From Halomonas elongata DSM 2581 (GTDB lineage Bacteria > Pseudomonadota > Gammaproteobacteria > Pseudomonadales > Halomonadaceae): DNA of 64,000 nucleotides. The stretch is from positions 1,674,001 through 1,738,000 of the forward strand of contig NC_014532.2 of NCBI RefSeq assembly GCF_000196875.2, read 5' to 3'. The notes beneath the pieces were generated by a model. It was not told where the DNA came from. It worked only from the letters and a program-made list of their open reading frames with translations, and did not search any database. Shown here piece by piece: positions 36,808-45,933 of the stretch; positions within the stretch are counted from its first letter, which is position 1, and every line of letters begins with the position of its first letter. The translations under genes were made by a program, and so were the position numbers.

Positions 36808-37155
36808 ATGCCTTATCATCGTGGTTTGATCATCTGCCTTGGCGTTCCGATTGTTTTCCTGCTGCTCCTCGGCGGGCTGATTTTCGGAGGACAAGCCATC
36901 TCCGCCGTCAAGCTCGACGGCGAGATCCAGCGTGCGCTGTCGACGACGCTGCCCAACGCGGGGAGTGCGGGGGATATCGAGCTGAAGAACCTGCAAAGGG
37001 TCAATAATGGCTACGGCTATTGTGGCCTGTACAAGACCGCATCCTCAGAAAATGGCTACGCCTCGTTTTTCTATAACAAGATCAATGGGCGCGTGACGCT
37101 GGATATCGCTTCGGATCGCTATGAATCGAACTGCGGATTGTCGTCGTTCTGCTGA
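36808..37155 (+). CDS. Small membrane-anchored protein of unknown function
   Basis: This 115-residue protein has one N-terminal TM segment (about 8-30: IICLGVPIVFLLLLGGLIFGG) and an extracytoplasmic tail containing two cysteines that could form a disulfide (C72 and C108), plus a C-terminal Cys. I do not recognise a family. No lipobox is present. The start at 36808 is the first ATG and its ribosome site is weak. It lies between ychJ and the copper genes without obvious linkage to either. Confidence 0.6.
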   Translation: MPYHRGLIICLGVPIVFLLLLGGLIFGGQAISAVKLDGEIQRALSTTLPNAGSAGDIELKNLQRVNNGYGYCGLYKTASSENGYASFFYNKINGRVTLDIASDRYESNCGLSSFC

Positions 37156-37373
37156 TCCTGGCGTGCCTTTCCTTGTGATCCAACCTTCTGCGGAGCCCTT
37201 GCCTGGCTCTCATCTTCCCTGAGCAACCCTGCCTTTCCCGCCGCGCCGAGAGCGGACACATTGTCGCAGTGGGTAGGGCGAATGGCGGTGCGCAGGTATT
37301 TTGGACGGGTACCGGCTCGAGCGGACAGGGTGTTACCTGGGACATGGGCGTATTCTGGACGGGAGAAGGACTC

Positions 37374-37841
37374 ATGACGAATATCAAGCGGGAACTCAAG
37401 CGCCGGATCTCGGCGGTATCGCTGGGCAGCCTTGCGGCATGCTTGCTGTTGGCTCCCTTGGGGGCAAGCGCCGAAGATCTGGAAGTCACGGATGCGCGAA
37501 TGCGACTGCTGCCCGGGGACATGCCGGCGGCGGGATATTTTCGGCTGCACAATCGGAGCGAGCAGCCCGTGGTGCTGGTCGGAGCGCAGAGCGACGCCTT
37601 CGGCAGCATCGAGATGCATCGCAGCATGAATCACGATGGCATGGCCAGCATGGAGGCGGTCCCGCGGCTCGAGCTGTCGCCGGACGAGCACATCGAGTTC
37701 GCTCCCCAGGGGTATCATCTGATGCTCATGGATCAGGTGGGCTCGCTTTCCGTCGGCGATTCGGTCGATATCACTCTGGAATTCGAACAGCGAGACCCGC
37801 TCACCGTGGGCTTCAAGGCCGTGTCCCCGACCTCCATGTAG
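37374..37841 (+). CDS. Periplasmic copper chaperone PCu(A)C
   Basis: PCu(A)C proteins deliver Cu(I) to cytochrome oxidase CuA/CuB sites. The 155-residue protein has a signal peptide cleaved near ASA-ED (residue 33) and the complete copper motif H-x10-M-x21-H-x-M at H82, M93, H115 and M117. ATG 37374 follows GAGAAGGA. The Sco1 gene follows after 26 bp, so the two form a copper-delivery operon. The 218 bp upstream hold no other gene that I can support. Confidence 0.92.
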   Translation: MTNIKRELKRRISAVSLGSLAACLLLAPLGASAEDLEVTDARMRLLPGDMPAAGYFRLHNRSEQPVVLVGAQSDAFGSIEMHRSMNHDGMASMEAVPRLELSPDEHIEFAPQGYHLMLMDQVGSLSVGDSVDITLEFEQRDPLTVGFKAVSPTSM

Positions 37842-37867
37842 GAGGTCAGTCGTTGCAGGAGAGAAGC

Positions 37868-38446
37868 ATGTTGCGCTGGATGTTCCCGCTGGCCCTGTCA
37901 GTGATGCTGGCAGGGTGTGTCGATCATAACTGGCAGACCAATGATATTACCGGTGTCATGCCGGCTCTCGAGTTCGACCTCGTCGACGAGAATGGCGAAG
38001 ACGTGCAGGCCGAGGCGTTCATCGGCAAGCCGACATTGCTGTTCTTTGGCTTCACGCACTGCCCGGATGTTTGCCCGACGACGCTGGCCAAGCTCTCGGC
38101 GGCCATCAAGCAGCTCGATGAGTCCTGGCAGGACGACGTACAGGTGCTGTTCGTCTCGGTCGACCCCGCCCGTGATACCCCGGATGTGATGAAGCAATAC
38201 ACCGAGGCATTCGGGCCACAGTTCATCGGCCTGAGTGGCGATCTGGCGAAGATCGATGCCCTGACCAACCGCTACCGGGTGACCTACGAGTACGGGGAGA
38301 AAGACGCCCGAGGCCATTACAACGTCTCGCACTCGAGCAGTGTCTTCGCCTTCGACCGCCAGGGTGAGGCCCGTTTCATGTTCAGCGACATCAATTCCCT
38401 GGAAGCGCTCGTGGGTGATCTGTCGTATCTCATGGAACACGGCTAG
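37868..38446 (+). CDS. Sco1/SenC-type copper chaperone lipoprotein
   Basis: This thioredoxin-fold protein binds copper and reduces or metallates cytochrome oxidase. The 192-residue precursor has the lipobox LAGC (C17). The copper/redox site is FTHCPDVCP (C65, C69) with the distal ligand H155 in YNVSHSSSV. It is translated from ATG 37868 after GGAGAGA, directly behind the PCu(A)C gene. A strong terminator hairpin lies 60 bp downstream. Confidence 0.94.
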   Translation: MLRWMFPLALSVMLAGCVDHNWQTNDITGVMPALEFDLVDENGEDVQAEAFIGKPTLLFFGFTHCPDVCPTTLAKLSAAIKQLDESWQDDVQVLFVSVDPARDTPDVMKQYTEAFGPQFIGLSGDLAKIDALTNRYRVTYEYGEKDARGHYNVSHSSSVFAFDRQGEARFMFSDINSLEALVGDLSYLMEHG

Positions 38447-38505
38447 CTGTCTGGCGGCTCCTGTCCATGCGCAGGGCTGAGGTAAACGTCCTGACGCACC
38501 TGACG

Positions 38506-38548
38506 CAAAAGCCCCGCTCGGCTCATCATGCCGGCGGGGCTTTTGTCT
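38506..38548. terminator. Bidirectional intrinsic terminator
   Basis: AAAAGCCCCGC (38507-38517) pairs with GCGGGGCTTTT (38534-38544) around a 16-nt loop, followed by a T-rich stretch. The A-run on the other side makes it usable in both directions, as expected between the convergent sco1 and antiporter-like genes. Confidence 0.88.
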
Positions 38549-38576
38549 TTCACGGCGCGGTCGGCCGTCGGGCGGA

Positions 38577-39911
38577 TCAGAGCGTCATGGCGGCGATCCA
38601 GCCGAATGCTACCAGCGGGATGTTGTAGTGCAGGAAGGTCGGCACCACGCTGTCCCAGATGTGGTCGTGCTGGCCGTCGGCATTGAGGCCGGCGGTGGGG
38701 CCGAGGGTCGAGTCGGAGGCCGGTGAGCCGGCATCCCCGAGGGCGGCCGCGGCACCCACCAGGGCGATGGTCGCCATGGGCGAGAAACCGAAGTTCAGCG
38801 CCAGGGGCACGTAGAGCGAGGCGATGATCGGAATGGTCGAGAACGACGAGCCGATCCCCATGGTGATGAACAGCCCCACCAGCAGCATGATCAGGGCGGC
38901 CAGGCCCTTGTTGTCGCCGATCATCTCGGTGGAACTGGTAACCAGCGCCTCGACTTCACCACTGGCCTGCATCACGCTGGCGAAGCCTGCCGCCGAGATC
39001 ATGATGAAGCCGACCAGCGCCATCATGCGCATGCCTTCGGTGAAGATGTCGTCCTGTTCATGCCAGCGGAACACACCGCTCACCGAGAGCAGGGCGAAGC
39101 CGAAGAGCCCGCCGATCACCATCGAACCGGTGAACAGCTGGACCGTGACGGTACCCACCAGCGCCACTGCCAGAACCACCATCTGCCAGGGCTTGAGGTG
39201 CTGGGCGGCCTGGCTGGGCGTCTCGTCGCCATGGGCCAGGTCGATGTCCTGGTAGCTACGCTTGCGACGGTAGCTGAACAGCAAGGCGACCACGAGCCCC
39301 AGGGCCATGCCGCCGATGGGCACGATCATGGCCATCGGCACCATGCCGGCGGTCACGTCCAGGCCATTCTCGTTGAGGTTGGTCAGCAGGATGTCGTGAA
39401 GGAAGATCGAGCCGAACCCGACCGGCAGCAGCATATAGGGCGCGGTGATGCCGAAAGTGATTACGCAGGCAACGGCCCGGCGATCGAGCTGCAGGTGGTT
39501 CATCAGCTTGAGCAGCGGTGGCACCAGCACCGGGATGAAGGCGATATGCACCGGAATCAGGTTCTGGGAGCTCACTGCCGCGGCCAGCAGCACGCCGAGC
39601 AGGGTGAAGACGATCAACTGGCGGTTGGGAATCCCGTCGTCCAGTCCCAGCCTGGCGATGGCCTTGTTGGAGAGCAGCTGGGTGATGCCCGAACGTGACA
39701 GGGCCACGGCGAAGGCGCCCAGCACGGCGTAGGAGATGGCTACCTTGGCGCCGTTGCCCAGCCCGTCGTTGAAGGCGGAGAGGATCTCGCCCAGCGGCAT
39801 TCCCGCGTAAAGACCGCCGACCAGGGCGGCGGCGATCAGCGCGAACACGACGGACACGCGCATCAGGCTGAGGGTGACCATGACCAGGATGGCCAGGACG
39901 ACTGCGTTCAT
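38577..39911 (-). CDS. Na+/H+ antiporter-family (NhaC-like) transporter of the hut cluster
   Basis: This 444-residue polytopic protein of the NhaC/YuiF-like group (Na_H_antiport families) has about 11-12 TM helices, with SSQNLIPVHIAFIPVLVPPLL and GIGSSFSTIPIIASLYVPLA. The C-terminal GDAGSPASDSTLGPTAGLNADGQHDHIWDSVVPTF is typical. It lies 86 bp downstream of hutH on the same strand, so uptake of histidine or a related amino acid is a reasonable guess. The annotation as a sodium/proton antiporter is by family only. ATG 39909-39911 follows AAGGGG. Confidence 0.85.
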   Translation of the reverse strand: MNAVVLAILVMVTLSLMRVSVVFALIAAALVGGLYAGMPLGEILSAFNDGLGNGAKVAISYAVLGAFAVALSRSGITQLLSNKAIARLGLDDGIPNRQLIVFTLLGVLLAAAVSSQNLIPVHIAFIPVLVPPLLKLMNHLQLDRRAVACVITFGITAPYMLLPVGFGSIFLHDILLTNLNENGLDVTAGMVPMAMIVPIGGMALGLVVALLFSYRRKRSYQDIDLAHGDETPSQAAQHLKPWQMVVLAVALVGTVTVQLFTGSMVIGGLFGFALLSVSGVFRWHEQDDIFTEGMRMMALVGFIMISAAGFASVMQASGEVEALVTSSTEMIGDNKGLAALIMLLVGLFITMGIGSSFSTIPIIASLYVPLALNFGFSPMATIALVGAAAALGDAGSPASDSTLGPTAGLNADGQHDHIWDSVVPTFLHYNIPLVAFGWIAAMTL

Positions 39912-39997
39912 GTCTTGCCCCTTGTAGAAGGTCGATTGTTGTTGGTGTCGCCCCTGCTGGTTCGGGCCGGCAGGGGCGACGAGGTTGCGTTGCCTGG

Positions 39998-41536
39998 TCA
40001 GTTCACCTGGCTGGGCAACAGGTCGGCGGGCGCCAGACGACTGAGGTGGCGTTTCGAGAGGAGTTCGCTGGCGGCGTCGATGTCCGGCGCGAAGAAACGG
40101 TCCTTGTCGTAGTAGGCGACACGCTCGCGCAGTACCCGGCGAGCCTCTTCCAGGGTGTCGGTGGTCTTGAGGCCTTCGCGGAAATCCAGCCCCTGACAGG
40201 CAGCCAGCCACTCGATGGCGAGGATGCCTCGTACGTTATCGGCCATTTCCCATAGCCGCTTGCCGGCGGCCGGCGCCATGGAGACATGGTCCTCCTGGTT
40301 GGCCGAGGTCGGCAGGCTGTCGACGCTGTGCGGATGCGCGAGCGCCTTGTTCTCGCTGGCGAGCCCGGCCGCCGTCACCTGCGCGATCATGAAGCCCGAG
40401 TTGACGCCGCCATGCTCCACCAGGAAGGGCGGGAGCTGGGACATGTGCTTGTCCATCATCAAGGAAACGCGGCGCTCGGTGAGCGAGCCGATCTCGGCGA
40501 TGGCCAGCGCCAGATTGTCGGCCGCCATGGCCACCGGCTCGGCATGGAAATTGCCGCCGGAGATGATATCACCCTGTTCGGCGAACACCAGGGGATTGTC
40601 CGAGACGGCATTGATCTCGATGCCCAGGACCTCGGCGGCCTGGCGAAGCTGGGTGAGGGCGGCGCCCATCACCTGGGGCTGGCAGCGCAGGGAATAGGGA
40701 TCCTGGACCTTGCCGCAATCGACGTGGGAGTCGCTGATCTCGCTGCGCTCGCCGAGCAGGTGCCGATAGGCAGCGGCGGCATCGATCTGGCCACGCTGGC
40801 CGCGCACCTCATGGATGCGGGGATCGAAGGGGGAGCGCGAGCTCAGGGTGGCTTCCACGGTGAGCGAGCCGCAGACCGTGGCGGCGGCGAACAGGTCCTC
40901 GGCCTCGAACAGTCCCTTGAGGGCGTAGGCGGTGGAGACCTGGGTACCGTTGAGCAGGGCCAGGCCTTCCTTGGGTGCCAGAGAGAGCGGCTCGAGGCCG
41001 GCGATCTCGAGGGCCTTGGCGGCCGGCAGCCATTCGCCCCGGTAGCGGGCCTGGCCTTCGCCGAGCAGCACCACGCTCATGTGCGCCAGCGGGGCCAGGT
41101 CACCGGAGGCTCCCACCGAGCCCTTGAGCGGGATCTGCGGATAGACTTCGGCGTTGATCAGCGCCACCAGGGCATCCAGGACCTCGCGGCGAATGCCGGA
41201 ATAGCCCCGGGCCAGGCTGTTGACCTTGAGCACCATGATCAGGCGTACCAGGGCGTCCTCCATGGCACCGCCGACGCCGGTGGCGTGGGACAGCACCAGG
41301 GAGCGCTGCAGGTCTTCGAGCTGGTCCTTCTCGATGCGGGTCTGGGCCAGCAGGCCGAAGCCGGTGTTGACGCCATAGACGGTACGATCTTCCTCGACCA
41401 CGCGATTGACGCAGTCGACACCGGCACCGATATCGGCATCGGCGCTCGCCGGCAGAGTGACTTGCAGAGGGGCCTCGAAGACCCGGCGCGCCTGCGCCAG
41501 GCTCATCTTGCCGGGTTGGATTTCGAGATGGTTCAT
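39998..41536 (-). CDS. hutH: Histidine ammonia-lyase (HutH)
   Basis: It eliminates ammonia from L-histidine to give urocanate, the first step of the Hut pathway. The 512-residue protein has the MIO-forming triad ASG at 143-145 ([16 protein letters not shown]), the catalytic Tyr in YGVNTGFG (54-61) and the [18 protein letters not shown] block. The start at 41534-41536 follows GGAG; the 34-residue upstream extension runs into a repeat element and was rejected. It is the third enzyme gene in hutU-hutH order on the minus strand. Confidence 0.95.
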   Translation of the reverse strand: MNHLEIQPGKMSLAQARRVFEAPLQVTLPASADADIGAGVDCVNRVVEEDRTVYGVNTGFGLLAQTRIEKDQLEDLQRSLVLSHATGVGGAMEDALVRLIMVLKVNSLARGYSGIRREVLDALVALINAEVYPQIPLKGSVGASGDLAPLAHMSVVLLGEGQARYRGEWLPAAKALEIAGLEPLSLAPKEGLALLNGTQVSTAYALKGLFEAEDLFAAATVCGSLTVEATLSSRSPFDPRIHEVRGQRGQIDAAAAYRHLLGERSEISDSHVDCGKVQDPYSLRCQPQVMGAALTQLRQAAEVLGIEINAVSDNPLVFAEQGDIISGGNFHAEPVAMAADNLALAIAEIGSLTERRVSLMMDKHMSQLPPFLVEHGGVNSGFMIAQVTAAGLASENKALAHPHSVDSLPTSANQEDHVSMAPAAGKRLWEMADNVRGILAIEWLAACQGLDFREGLKTTDTLEEARRVLRERVAYYDKDRFFAPDIDAASELLSKRHLSRLAPADLLPSQVN

Positions 41537-41578
41537 GAAATGGCTCTCCTGAGAGGGCGGCGAAGAGCGATGAGCTAT

Positions 41579-41676
41579 CCCGGCGACAAGTCTCCACGAG
41601 GGCGCTGTGAACCCATCCCTGGGCGCTACCTTTGCCATTCATGGCAAAGGACCCTCGCTTCGACTTGTCCCCGGCG
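41579..41676. repeat. Inverted-repeat element between hutU and hutH
   Basis: About 98 bp with imperfect 30-bp arms (CCGGCGACAAGTCTCC on the left; the right end reads GACTTGTCCCCGG). Inside is a perfect 10-bp stem CCTTTGCCAT/ATGGCAAAGG with a 2-nt loop (41629-41650). It is related to the element at 26273-26349. It sits inside the hut operon, so it would form a strong hairpin in the hutUH transcript. Confidence 0.7.
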
Positions 41677-41706
41677 TACATCGCGCCGGACGTTTGTTGA
41701 GGCGTT

Positions 41707-43386
41707 CTACTCGTTAATCATCGGCAGGTCGAGGCCGTTCTCTCGGGCGCACTCCTTGGCGATGTCATAGCCGGCATCGGCATGGCGCATCACCCCGGTG
41801 CCCGGGTCGTTGCGCAGCACGCGTCCCAGACGCACATGGGCATCCTCGCTGCCGTCGCAGACGATCACCACGCCGGCGTGCTGGGAATAGCCCATGCCCA
41901 CGCCGCCGCCATGGTGCAGCGAGACCCAGCTGGCACCGCCGGCGGTGTTGAGCAGGGCGTTGAGCAGCGGCCAGTCGGAAACGGCATCGGAGCCATCCAT
42001 CATCGACTCGGTCTCGCGATTGGGGCTGGCCACCGAGCCGGAGTCCAGATGATCGCGACCGATGACCACCGGCGCCTTGAGTTCGCCGTTTCTGACCATC
42101 TCGTTGAAGGCCTGGCCGAGGCGGGCGCGGTCCTTGAGGCCGACCCAGCAGATGCGCGCCGGCAGGCCCTGGAAAGCGATACGTTCGCGGGCCATGTCCA
42201 GCCAGTTGTGCAGGTGCGGATCGTCCGGGATCAGTTCCTTGACCTTCTGGTCGGTCTTGTAGATGTCCTCGGGGTCGCCGGACAACGCCGCCCAGCGGAA
42301 GGGGCCGATGCCCTGGCAGAACAGCGGGCGGATATAGGCCGGCACGAAGCCAGGGAAGTCGAAGGCATTGTCGACGCCTTCTTCCTGGGCCATCTGGCGG
42401 ATGTTGTTGCCGTAGTCGAAGGTCGGGATGCCTTGCTGCTGGAAGTCGAGCATGGCGCGCACGTGCACCGCCATGGACTGCTTGGCCGCCTTGACGACTG
42501 CCTCGGGCTCGGTCTTGCCACGTGCGACATACTTATCCCAGCTCCAGCCGGCCGGCAGGTAGCCATGCAACGGATCGTGGGCGCTGGTCTGGTCGGTGAC
42601 CATGTCCGGGCGCACACCGCGCTCGACCAGTGCCGGCAGTACATCGGCGGCGTTGGCGCACAGGCCGATGGATACCGCCTTGCCTTCGCTGGTGTAACGT
42701 TCGATACGTGCCAGGGCGTCGTCCAGGTCCTCGGCCTGTTCGTCGAGGTAGCGCGTGCGCAGGCGGAAGTCGAGGCGCGACTGCTGGCATTCGATGTTGA
42801 GCGAGCAGGCGCCGGCCAGGGTGGCGGCCAGCGGCTGGGCTCCACCCATGCCGCCGAGGCCGGCGGTCAGGATCCAGCGTCCCTTGAGATCGCCGTCGTA
42901 GTGCTGGCGGCCGGCTTCGACGAAGGTTTCGTAGGTACCCTGGACGATGCCCTGGGAGCCGATGTAGATCCAGGACCCGGCGGTCATCTGGCCGTACATC
43001 ATCAGGCCCTTCTTATCGAGCTCGTTGAAGTGCTCCCAGTTGGCCCAGGCCGGCACCAGGTTGGAGTTGGCGATCAGCACCCGGGGAGCGTCCTTGTGGG
43101 TCTCGAACACGCCGACCGGCTTGCCGGACTGGATCAGCAGCGACTGGTTGTCCTCCAGGCGCTGCAGGGTCTCGACGATCTTGTCGAAGCATTCCCAGTC
43201 GCGGGCGGCACGGCCGATACCGCCGTAGACCACCAGGTCCTCGGGGCGCTCGGCGACATCCGGGTGCAGGTTGTTCATCAGCATGCGCAGCGGTGCTTCG
43301 GTGAGCCAGCTCTTGCAGGTCAGCTCGGTACCGGTGGGGGCGCCGATACGGCGGCTGGGGTCGTGACGCTTGTCGGTCTGGGACAT
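41707..43386 (-). CDS. hutU: Urocanate hydratase (HutU)
   Basis: This NAD-dependent enzyme converts urocanate to imidazolonepropionate. The 559-residue protein has the family hallmarks [50 protein letters not shown] and the terminal [15 protein letters not shown] block, over the full expected length. [13 protein letters not shown] at 43384-43386 is taken as the start; an upstream in-frame ATG adds only seven residues. It lies between hutG and hutH on the minus strand. Confidence 0.95.
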   Translation of the reverse strand: MSQTDKRHDPSRRIGAPTGTELTCKSWLTEAPLRMLMNNLHPDVAERPEDLVVYGGIGRAARDWECFDKIVETLQRLEDNQSLLIQSGKPVGVFETHKDAPRVLIANSNLVPAWANWEHFNELDKKGLMMYGQMTAGSWIYIGSQGIVQGTYETFVEAGRQHYDGDLKGRWILTAGLGGMGGAQPLAATLAGACSLNIECQQSRLDFRLRTRYLDEQAEDLDDALARIERYTSEGKAVSIGLCANAADVLPALVERGVRPDMVTDQTSAHDPLHGYLPAGWSWDKYVARGKTEPEAVVKAAKQSMAVHVRAMLDFQQQGIPTFDYGNNIRQMAQEEGVDNAFDFPGFVPAYIRPLFCQGIGPFRWAALSGDPEDIYKTDQKVKELIPDDPHLHNWLDMARERIAFQGLPARICWVGLKDRARLGQAFNEMVRNGELKAPVVIGRDHLDSGSVASPNRETESMMDGSDAVSDWPLLNALLNTAGGASWVSLHHGGGVGMGYSQHAGVVIVCDGSEDAHVRLGRVLRNDPGTGVMRHADAGYDIAKECARENGLDLPMINE

Positions 43387-43430
43387 GGGGTACTTCCTCA
43401 TGGTCAAGAGTCTGATGGCCGATGTGCGGG

Positions 43431-44372
43431 TCAGCCGTTCAGGGTCAGTAGATGGACGAGGCGCGCGGCCACTCGGGCGGTGCGGCCATCGATGTCATGG
43501 TCGGGGTTCAGCTCGGCGATATCGGCCAGGCACAGCTTGCCGCTGTCGCGTACCGCCTCGATCAAGGGCTCGAGCAGCGCCATGGGTACGCCGCGTGCCG
43601 CCGGTGCACTGACGCCGGGGGCCTCGGATGCCGGCAGCACGTCGAGATCGATGGTCAGGTAGAGCCGGTCGCAGCGGGCGATGAAGCGCTCGAGGTCACG
43701 CTGGACGCCATCGAGTTCCGTGTGCGTGATGTCGCGGTCCTCGCGGAACAGCACGCCGAGTTCGTTGGCACGTCGGAACAGGGCGCGGGTGTTGGCGGCA
43801 CGGCTGACGCCAAGGCAGGCGTAGCGGAATGGCCAGCCCCGGGCGTGGCAGTCCTCGGCAATCTGTGCGAAGGGAGTACCGGAGGAGCGCACGTGACGCG
43901 GGTCGCGCAGGTCGAAATGGGCATCGAGGTTGATGATGCCGACGCGCGGTCGCGTCTCGCGAGGGGCGAGGTGGCGGGCGAGTCCGCACCAACTGGCGTA
44001 GGCGATCTCATGGCCGCCGCCGAGCACGATGGGCAGGTGGCCGGCGTCGAGCAACGGTGCCAGGCGCTCGGCCAGTGCCTGCTGGGCGGCTTCCAGGGCG
44101 TCTGCCTCGCAGGTCACGTCGCCGGCGTCGAAGGCGGGCGCCTCGCGGTGCCAGGCGAGCGGGGCGAGGGCACGTCGGATCGCTGCCGGGCCGGCCGCGG
44201 CACCGACCCGCCCCTGGTTGCGCGCCACGCCGGCATCGCTGGCGAAACCGAGCAGGGCGCACCCGGGCGGCGCTTTCTCGGAGAGGGGGGCGATGCGCTG
44301 GTGCCAGCGGTCGCTATCGGGTTCCGGGTCGCGGCGACCCTGCCAGAGGCGCATGTCGATCTCATTGGCCAT
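43431..44372 (-). CDS. hutG: Formimidoylglutamase (HutG, arginase family)
   Basis: It hydrolyses N-formimidoyl-glutamate to glutamate and formamide. The 313-residue ureohydrolase has the manganese motifs [15 protein letters not shown] and [17 protein letters not shown]. With this enzyme, histidine is degraded by the five-product formamide route without a formimino-aspartate branch. The start at 44370-44372 overlaps the end of hutI by 11 nt, so hutI and hutG are coupled. Confidence 0.93.
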   Translation of the reverse strand: MANEIDMRLWQGRRDPEPDSDRWHQRIAPLSEKAPPGCALLGFASDAGVARNQGRVGAAAGPAAIRRALAPLAWHREAPAFDAGDVTCEADALEAAQQALAERLAPLLDAGHLPIVLGGGHEIAYASWCGLARHLAPRETRPRVGIINLDAHFDLRDPRHVRSSGTPFAQIAEDCHARGWPFRYACLGVSRAANTRALFRRANELGVLFREDRDITHTELDGVQRDLERFIARCDRLYLTIDLDVLPASEAPGVSAPAARGVPMALLEPLIEAVRDSGKLCLADIAELNPDHDIDGRTARVAARLVHLLTLNG

Positions 44373-45588
44373 GGGCGAGCTCCTCCACGGGTTGGCCGGC
44401 GACGACGCGTTGACGCAGCCGCCCGGGCTGGACGGCATAGGCGAGTTCCGCCGGGGAGTCGATGTTCCAGAGGCACAGGTCGGCGGGTGCGCCTTCATGC
44501 AGCCTGCCGAGTTCGGGCATTCCCAGAGCGCGTGCGCCATGTGCGGTCATTCCGGTCAGCGCCTCCCGAGGGGTGAGACGGAACAGGGTGCAGGCCAGAT
44601 TGAGCATCAGGGTCGGCATGAACAGCGGCGAACTGCCGGGATTGGCGTCGGTGGCGACGGCCATCGGCACGCCGGCCTCGCGCAGCCCGGCGATGGGGGG
44701 GCGCTGTGTCTCGCGCAGCGTGTGGAAGGCGCCCGGCAGGATCACCGCCACGCTGCCGGCATCGCGCATGGCAGCGATTCCCGCGTCGTCGAGGTACTCG
44801 ATATGGTCAGCCGACAAGGCGCCGTGGCGGGCGGCCATGGCAGAGCCCCCAAGATTGGAGAGCTGCTCGGCATGGGCCTTGATCGGCAGGCCGTGGGCCT
44901 GGGCCGCCTCGAAGACGCGTTCGCACTGGGCCACCGAGAAGGCGATCTTCTCGCAGAAGACGTCGACGGCGTCGGCCAGGCCCTCGGCGGCGGCAGCGGG
45001 GATCATCGCCTGACAGACCAGGTCGATGTAGCCATCGCTGTCGTCCCGGTATTCCGGCGGCAGGGCGTGGGCGCCAAGGAGGGACGTGACGACGCGCACC
45101 GGCCGGGCCTCGCCGAGGCGACGGGCGACACGCAGCATCTTGAGTTCGTTTTCCACGTCGAGGCCATAGCCTGACTTGATCTCGACGGTGGTCACGCCAT
45201 CGGCGAGCAGGGCATCGAGACGCGGCAGGGCGGCGGCGAACAACTCCTCCTCGCTGGCTTCGCGTGTGTCGCGCACGGTGCTGATGATGCCACCACCACG
45301 GCGGGCGATCTCTTCGTAGCTTGCGCCTTCCAGGCGTGCCTCGAATTCGTCGGCGCGACCGCCCCCGAACACCAGATGGGTATGGCAATCGACCAGCCCG
45401 GGGGTCATCACCCCGCCGCTGCCCATGAGCCGGCAGGTCTCGGCATGCTCGGACGAGAGTTCCCGCATCGGTATCAGGGACTGGATGCGGTCGTCCTCGA
45501 CGATCACCGCCATGGCGTCGGGCAGGGTCTCCTGGCCGTCGAAGACGGTAACGTCCTGCCAGAGTAGGCGAGTCCGGGGATGGGTCAT
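44362..45588 (-). CDS. hutI: Imidazolonepropionase (HutI)
   Basis: It opens imidazolonepropionate to N-formimidoyl-glutamate. The 408-residue amidohydrolase has zinc motif [19 protein letters not shown] and the terminal TDANPGSSP block. [13 protein letters not shown] at 45586-45588 is the start. It is the promoter-proximal gene of the minus-strand hut operon (hutI-hutG-hutU-hutH, probably plus the antiporter-like gene). A perfect HutC operator lies 20 bp upstream. Confidence 0.94.
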   Translation of the reverse strand: MTHPRTRLLWQDVTVFDGQETLPDAMAVIVEDDRIQSLIPMRELSSEHAETCRLMGSGGVMTPGLVDCHTHLVFGGGRADEFEARLEGASYEEIARRGGGIISTVRDTREASEEELFAAALPRLDALLADGVTTVEIKSGYGLDVENELKMLRVARRLGEARPVRVVTSLLGAHALPPEYRDDSDGYIDLVCQAMIPAAAAEGLADAVDVFCEKIAFSVAQCERVFEAAQAHGLPIKAHAEQLSNLGGSAMAARHGALSADHIEYLDDAGIAAMRDAGSVAVILPGAFHTLRETQRPPIAGLREAGVPMAVATDANPGSSPLFMPTLMLNLACTLFRLTPREALTGMTAHGARALGMPELGRLHEGAPADLCLWNIDSPAELAYAVQPGRLRQRVVAGQPVEELAHGQ

Positions 45589-45607
45589 GCTGACGCCTCC
45601 TGATATC

Positions 45608-45621
45608 TTTGTATATACAAA
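45608..45621. promoter_or_regulatory. HutC operator upstream of hutI
   Basis: The perfect 14-bp palindrome TTTGTATATACAAA matches the core of known HutC sites (TTGTATATACAA type). It lies 20 bp from the hutI start, so bound repressor would block the promoter or leader. The 345-bp hutI-yjiH gap is AT-rich and contains a second site at 45839 but no gene. Confidence 0.85.
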
Positions 45622-45838
45622 TAAGTTAGCGCATTCCTGTGTTGCCGTCACCCCGTCGGTCGTGCCTTCGGCGAGGCCTTTATATTCGATCTCTGGCCCA
45701 GGGGATCTCTTATTTTGTGCTTATTTATTAAATAGATACTCTCGTATTTCTTTTGCTGACGAATAAGCTTGGATGAATGTTTTAGACCAAAGTATCAGAG
45801 GTGTGTCCGAGATGTGCGTGGCATGGATACTTTGCGTG

Positions 45839-45850
45839 TTGTATATACAA
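45839..45850. promoter_or_regulatory. HutC operator upstream of the YjiH-like gene
   Basis: The perfect palindrome TTGTATATACAA is identical in its core to the site at 45608 and lies 84 bp before the YjiH-like start. It puts the divergent membrane-protein gene under the same repressor as the hut enzymes. Confidence 0.82.
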
Positions 45851-45933
45851 AGTGTGCTGTTTCCAGGGTGACGTACCGGCAACACCTTCGTAACGGCAAT
45901 TCCATTCTCACAATGACAATCCAGGAGCCTCTC

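Noticed and set aside
45589..45933. Sigma-54 promoter for the hut operon
   Set aside because: In pseudomonads hut can be NtrC/sigma-54 linked, but no TGGCAC-N5-TTGCA-like pair is seen. Only HutC sites are clear.
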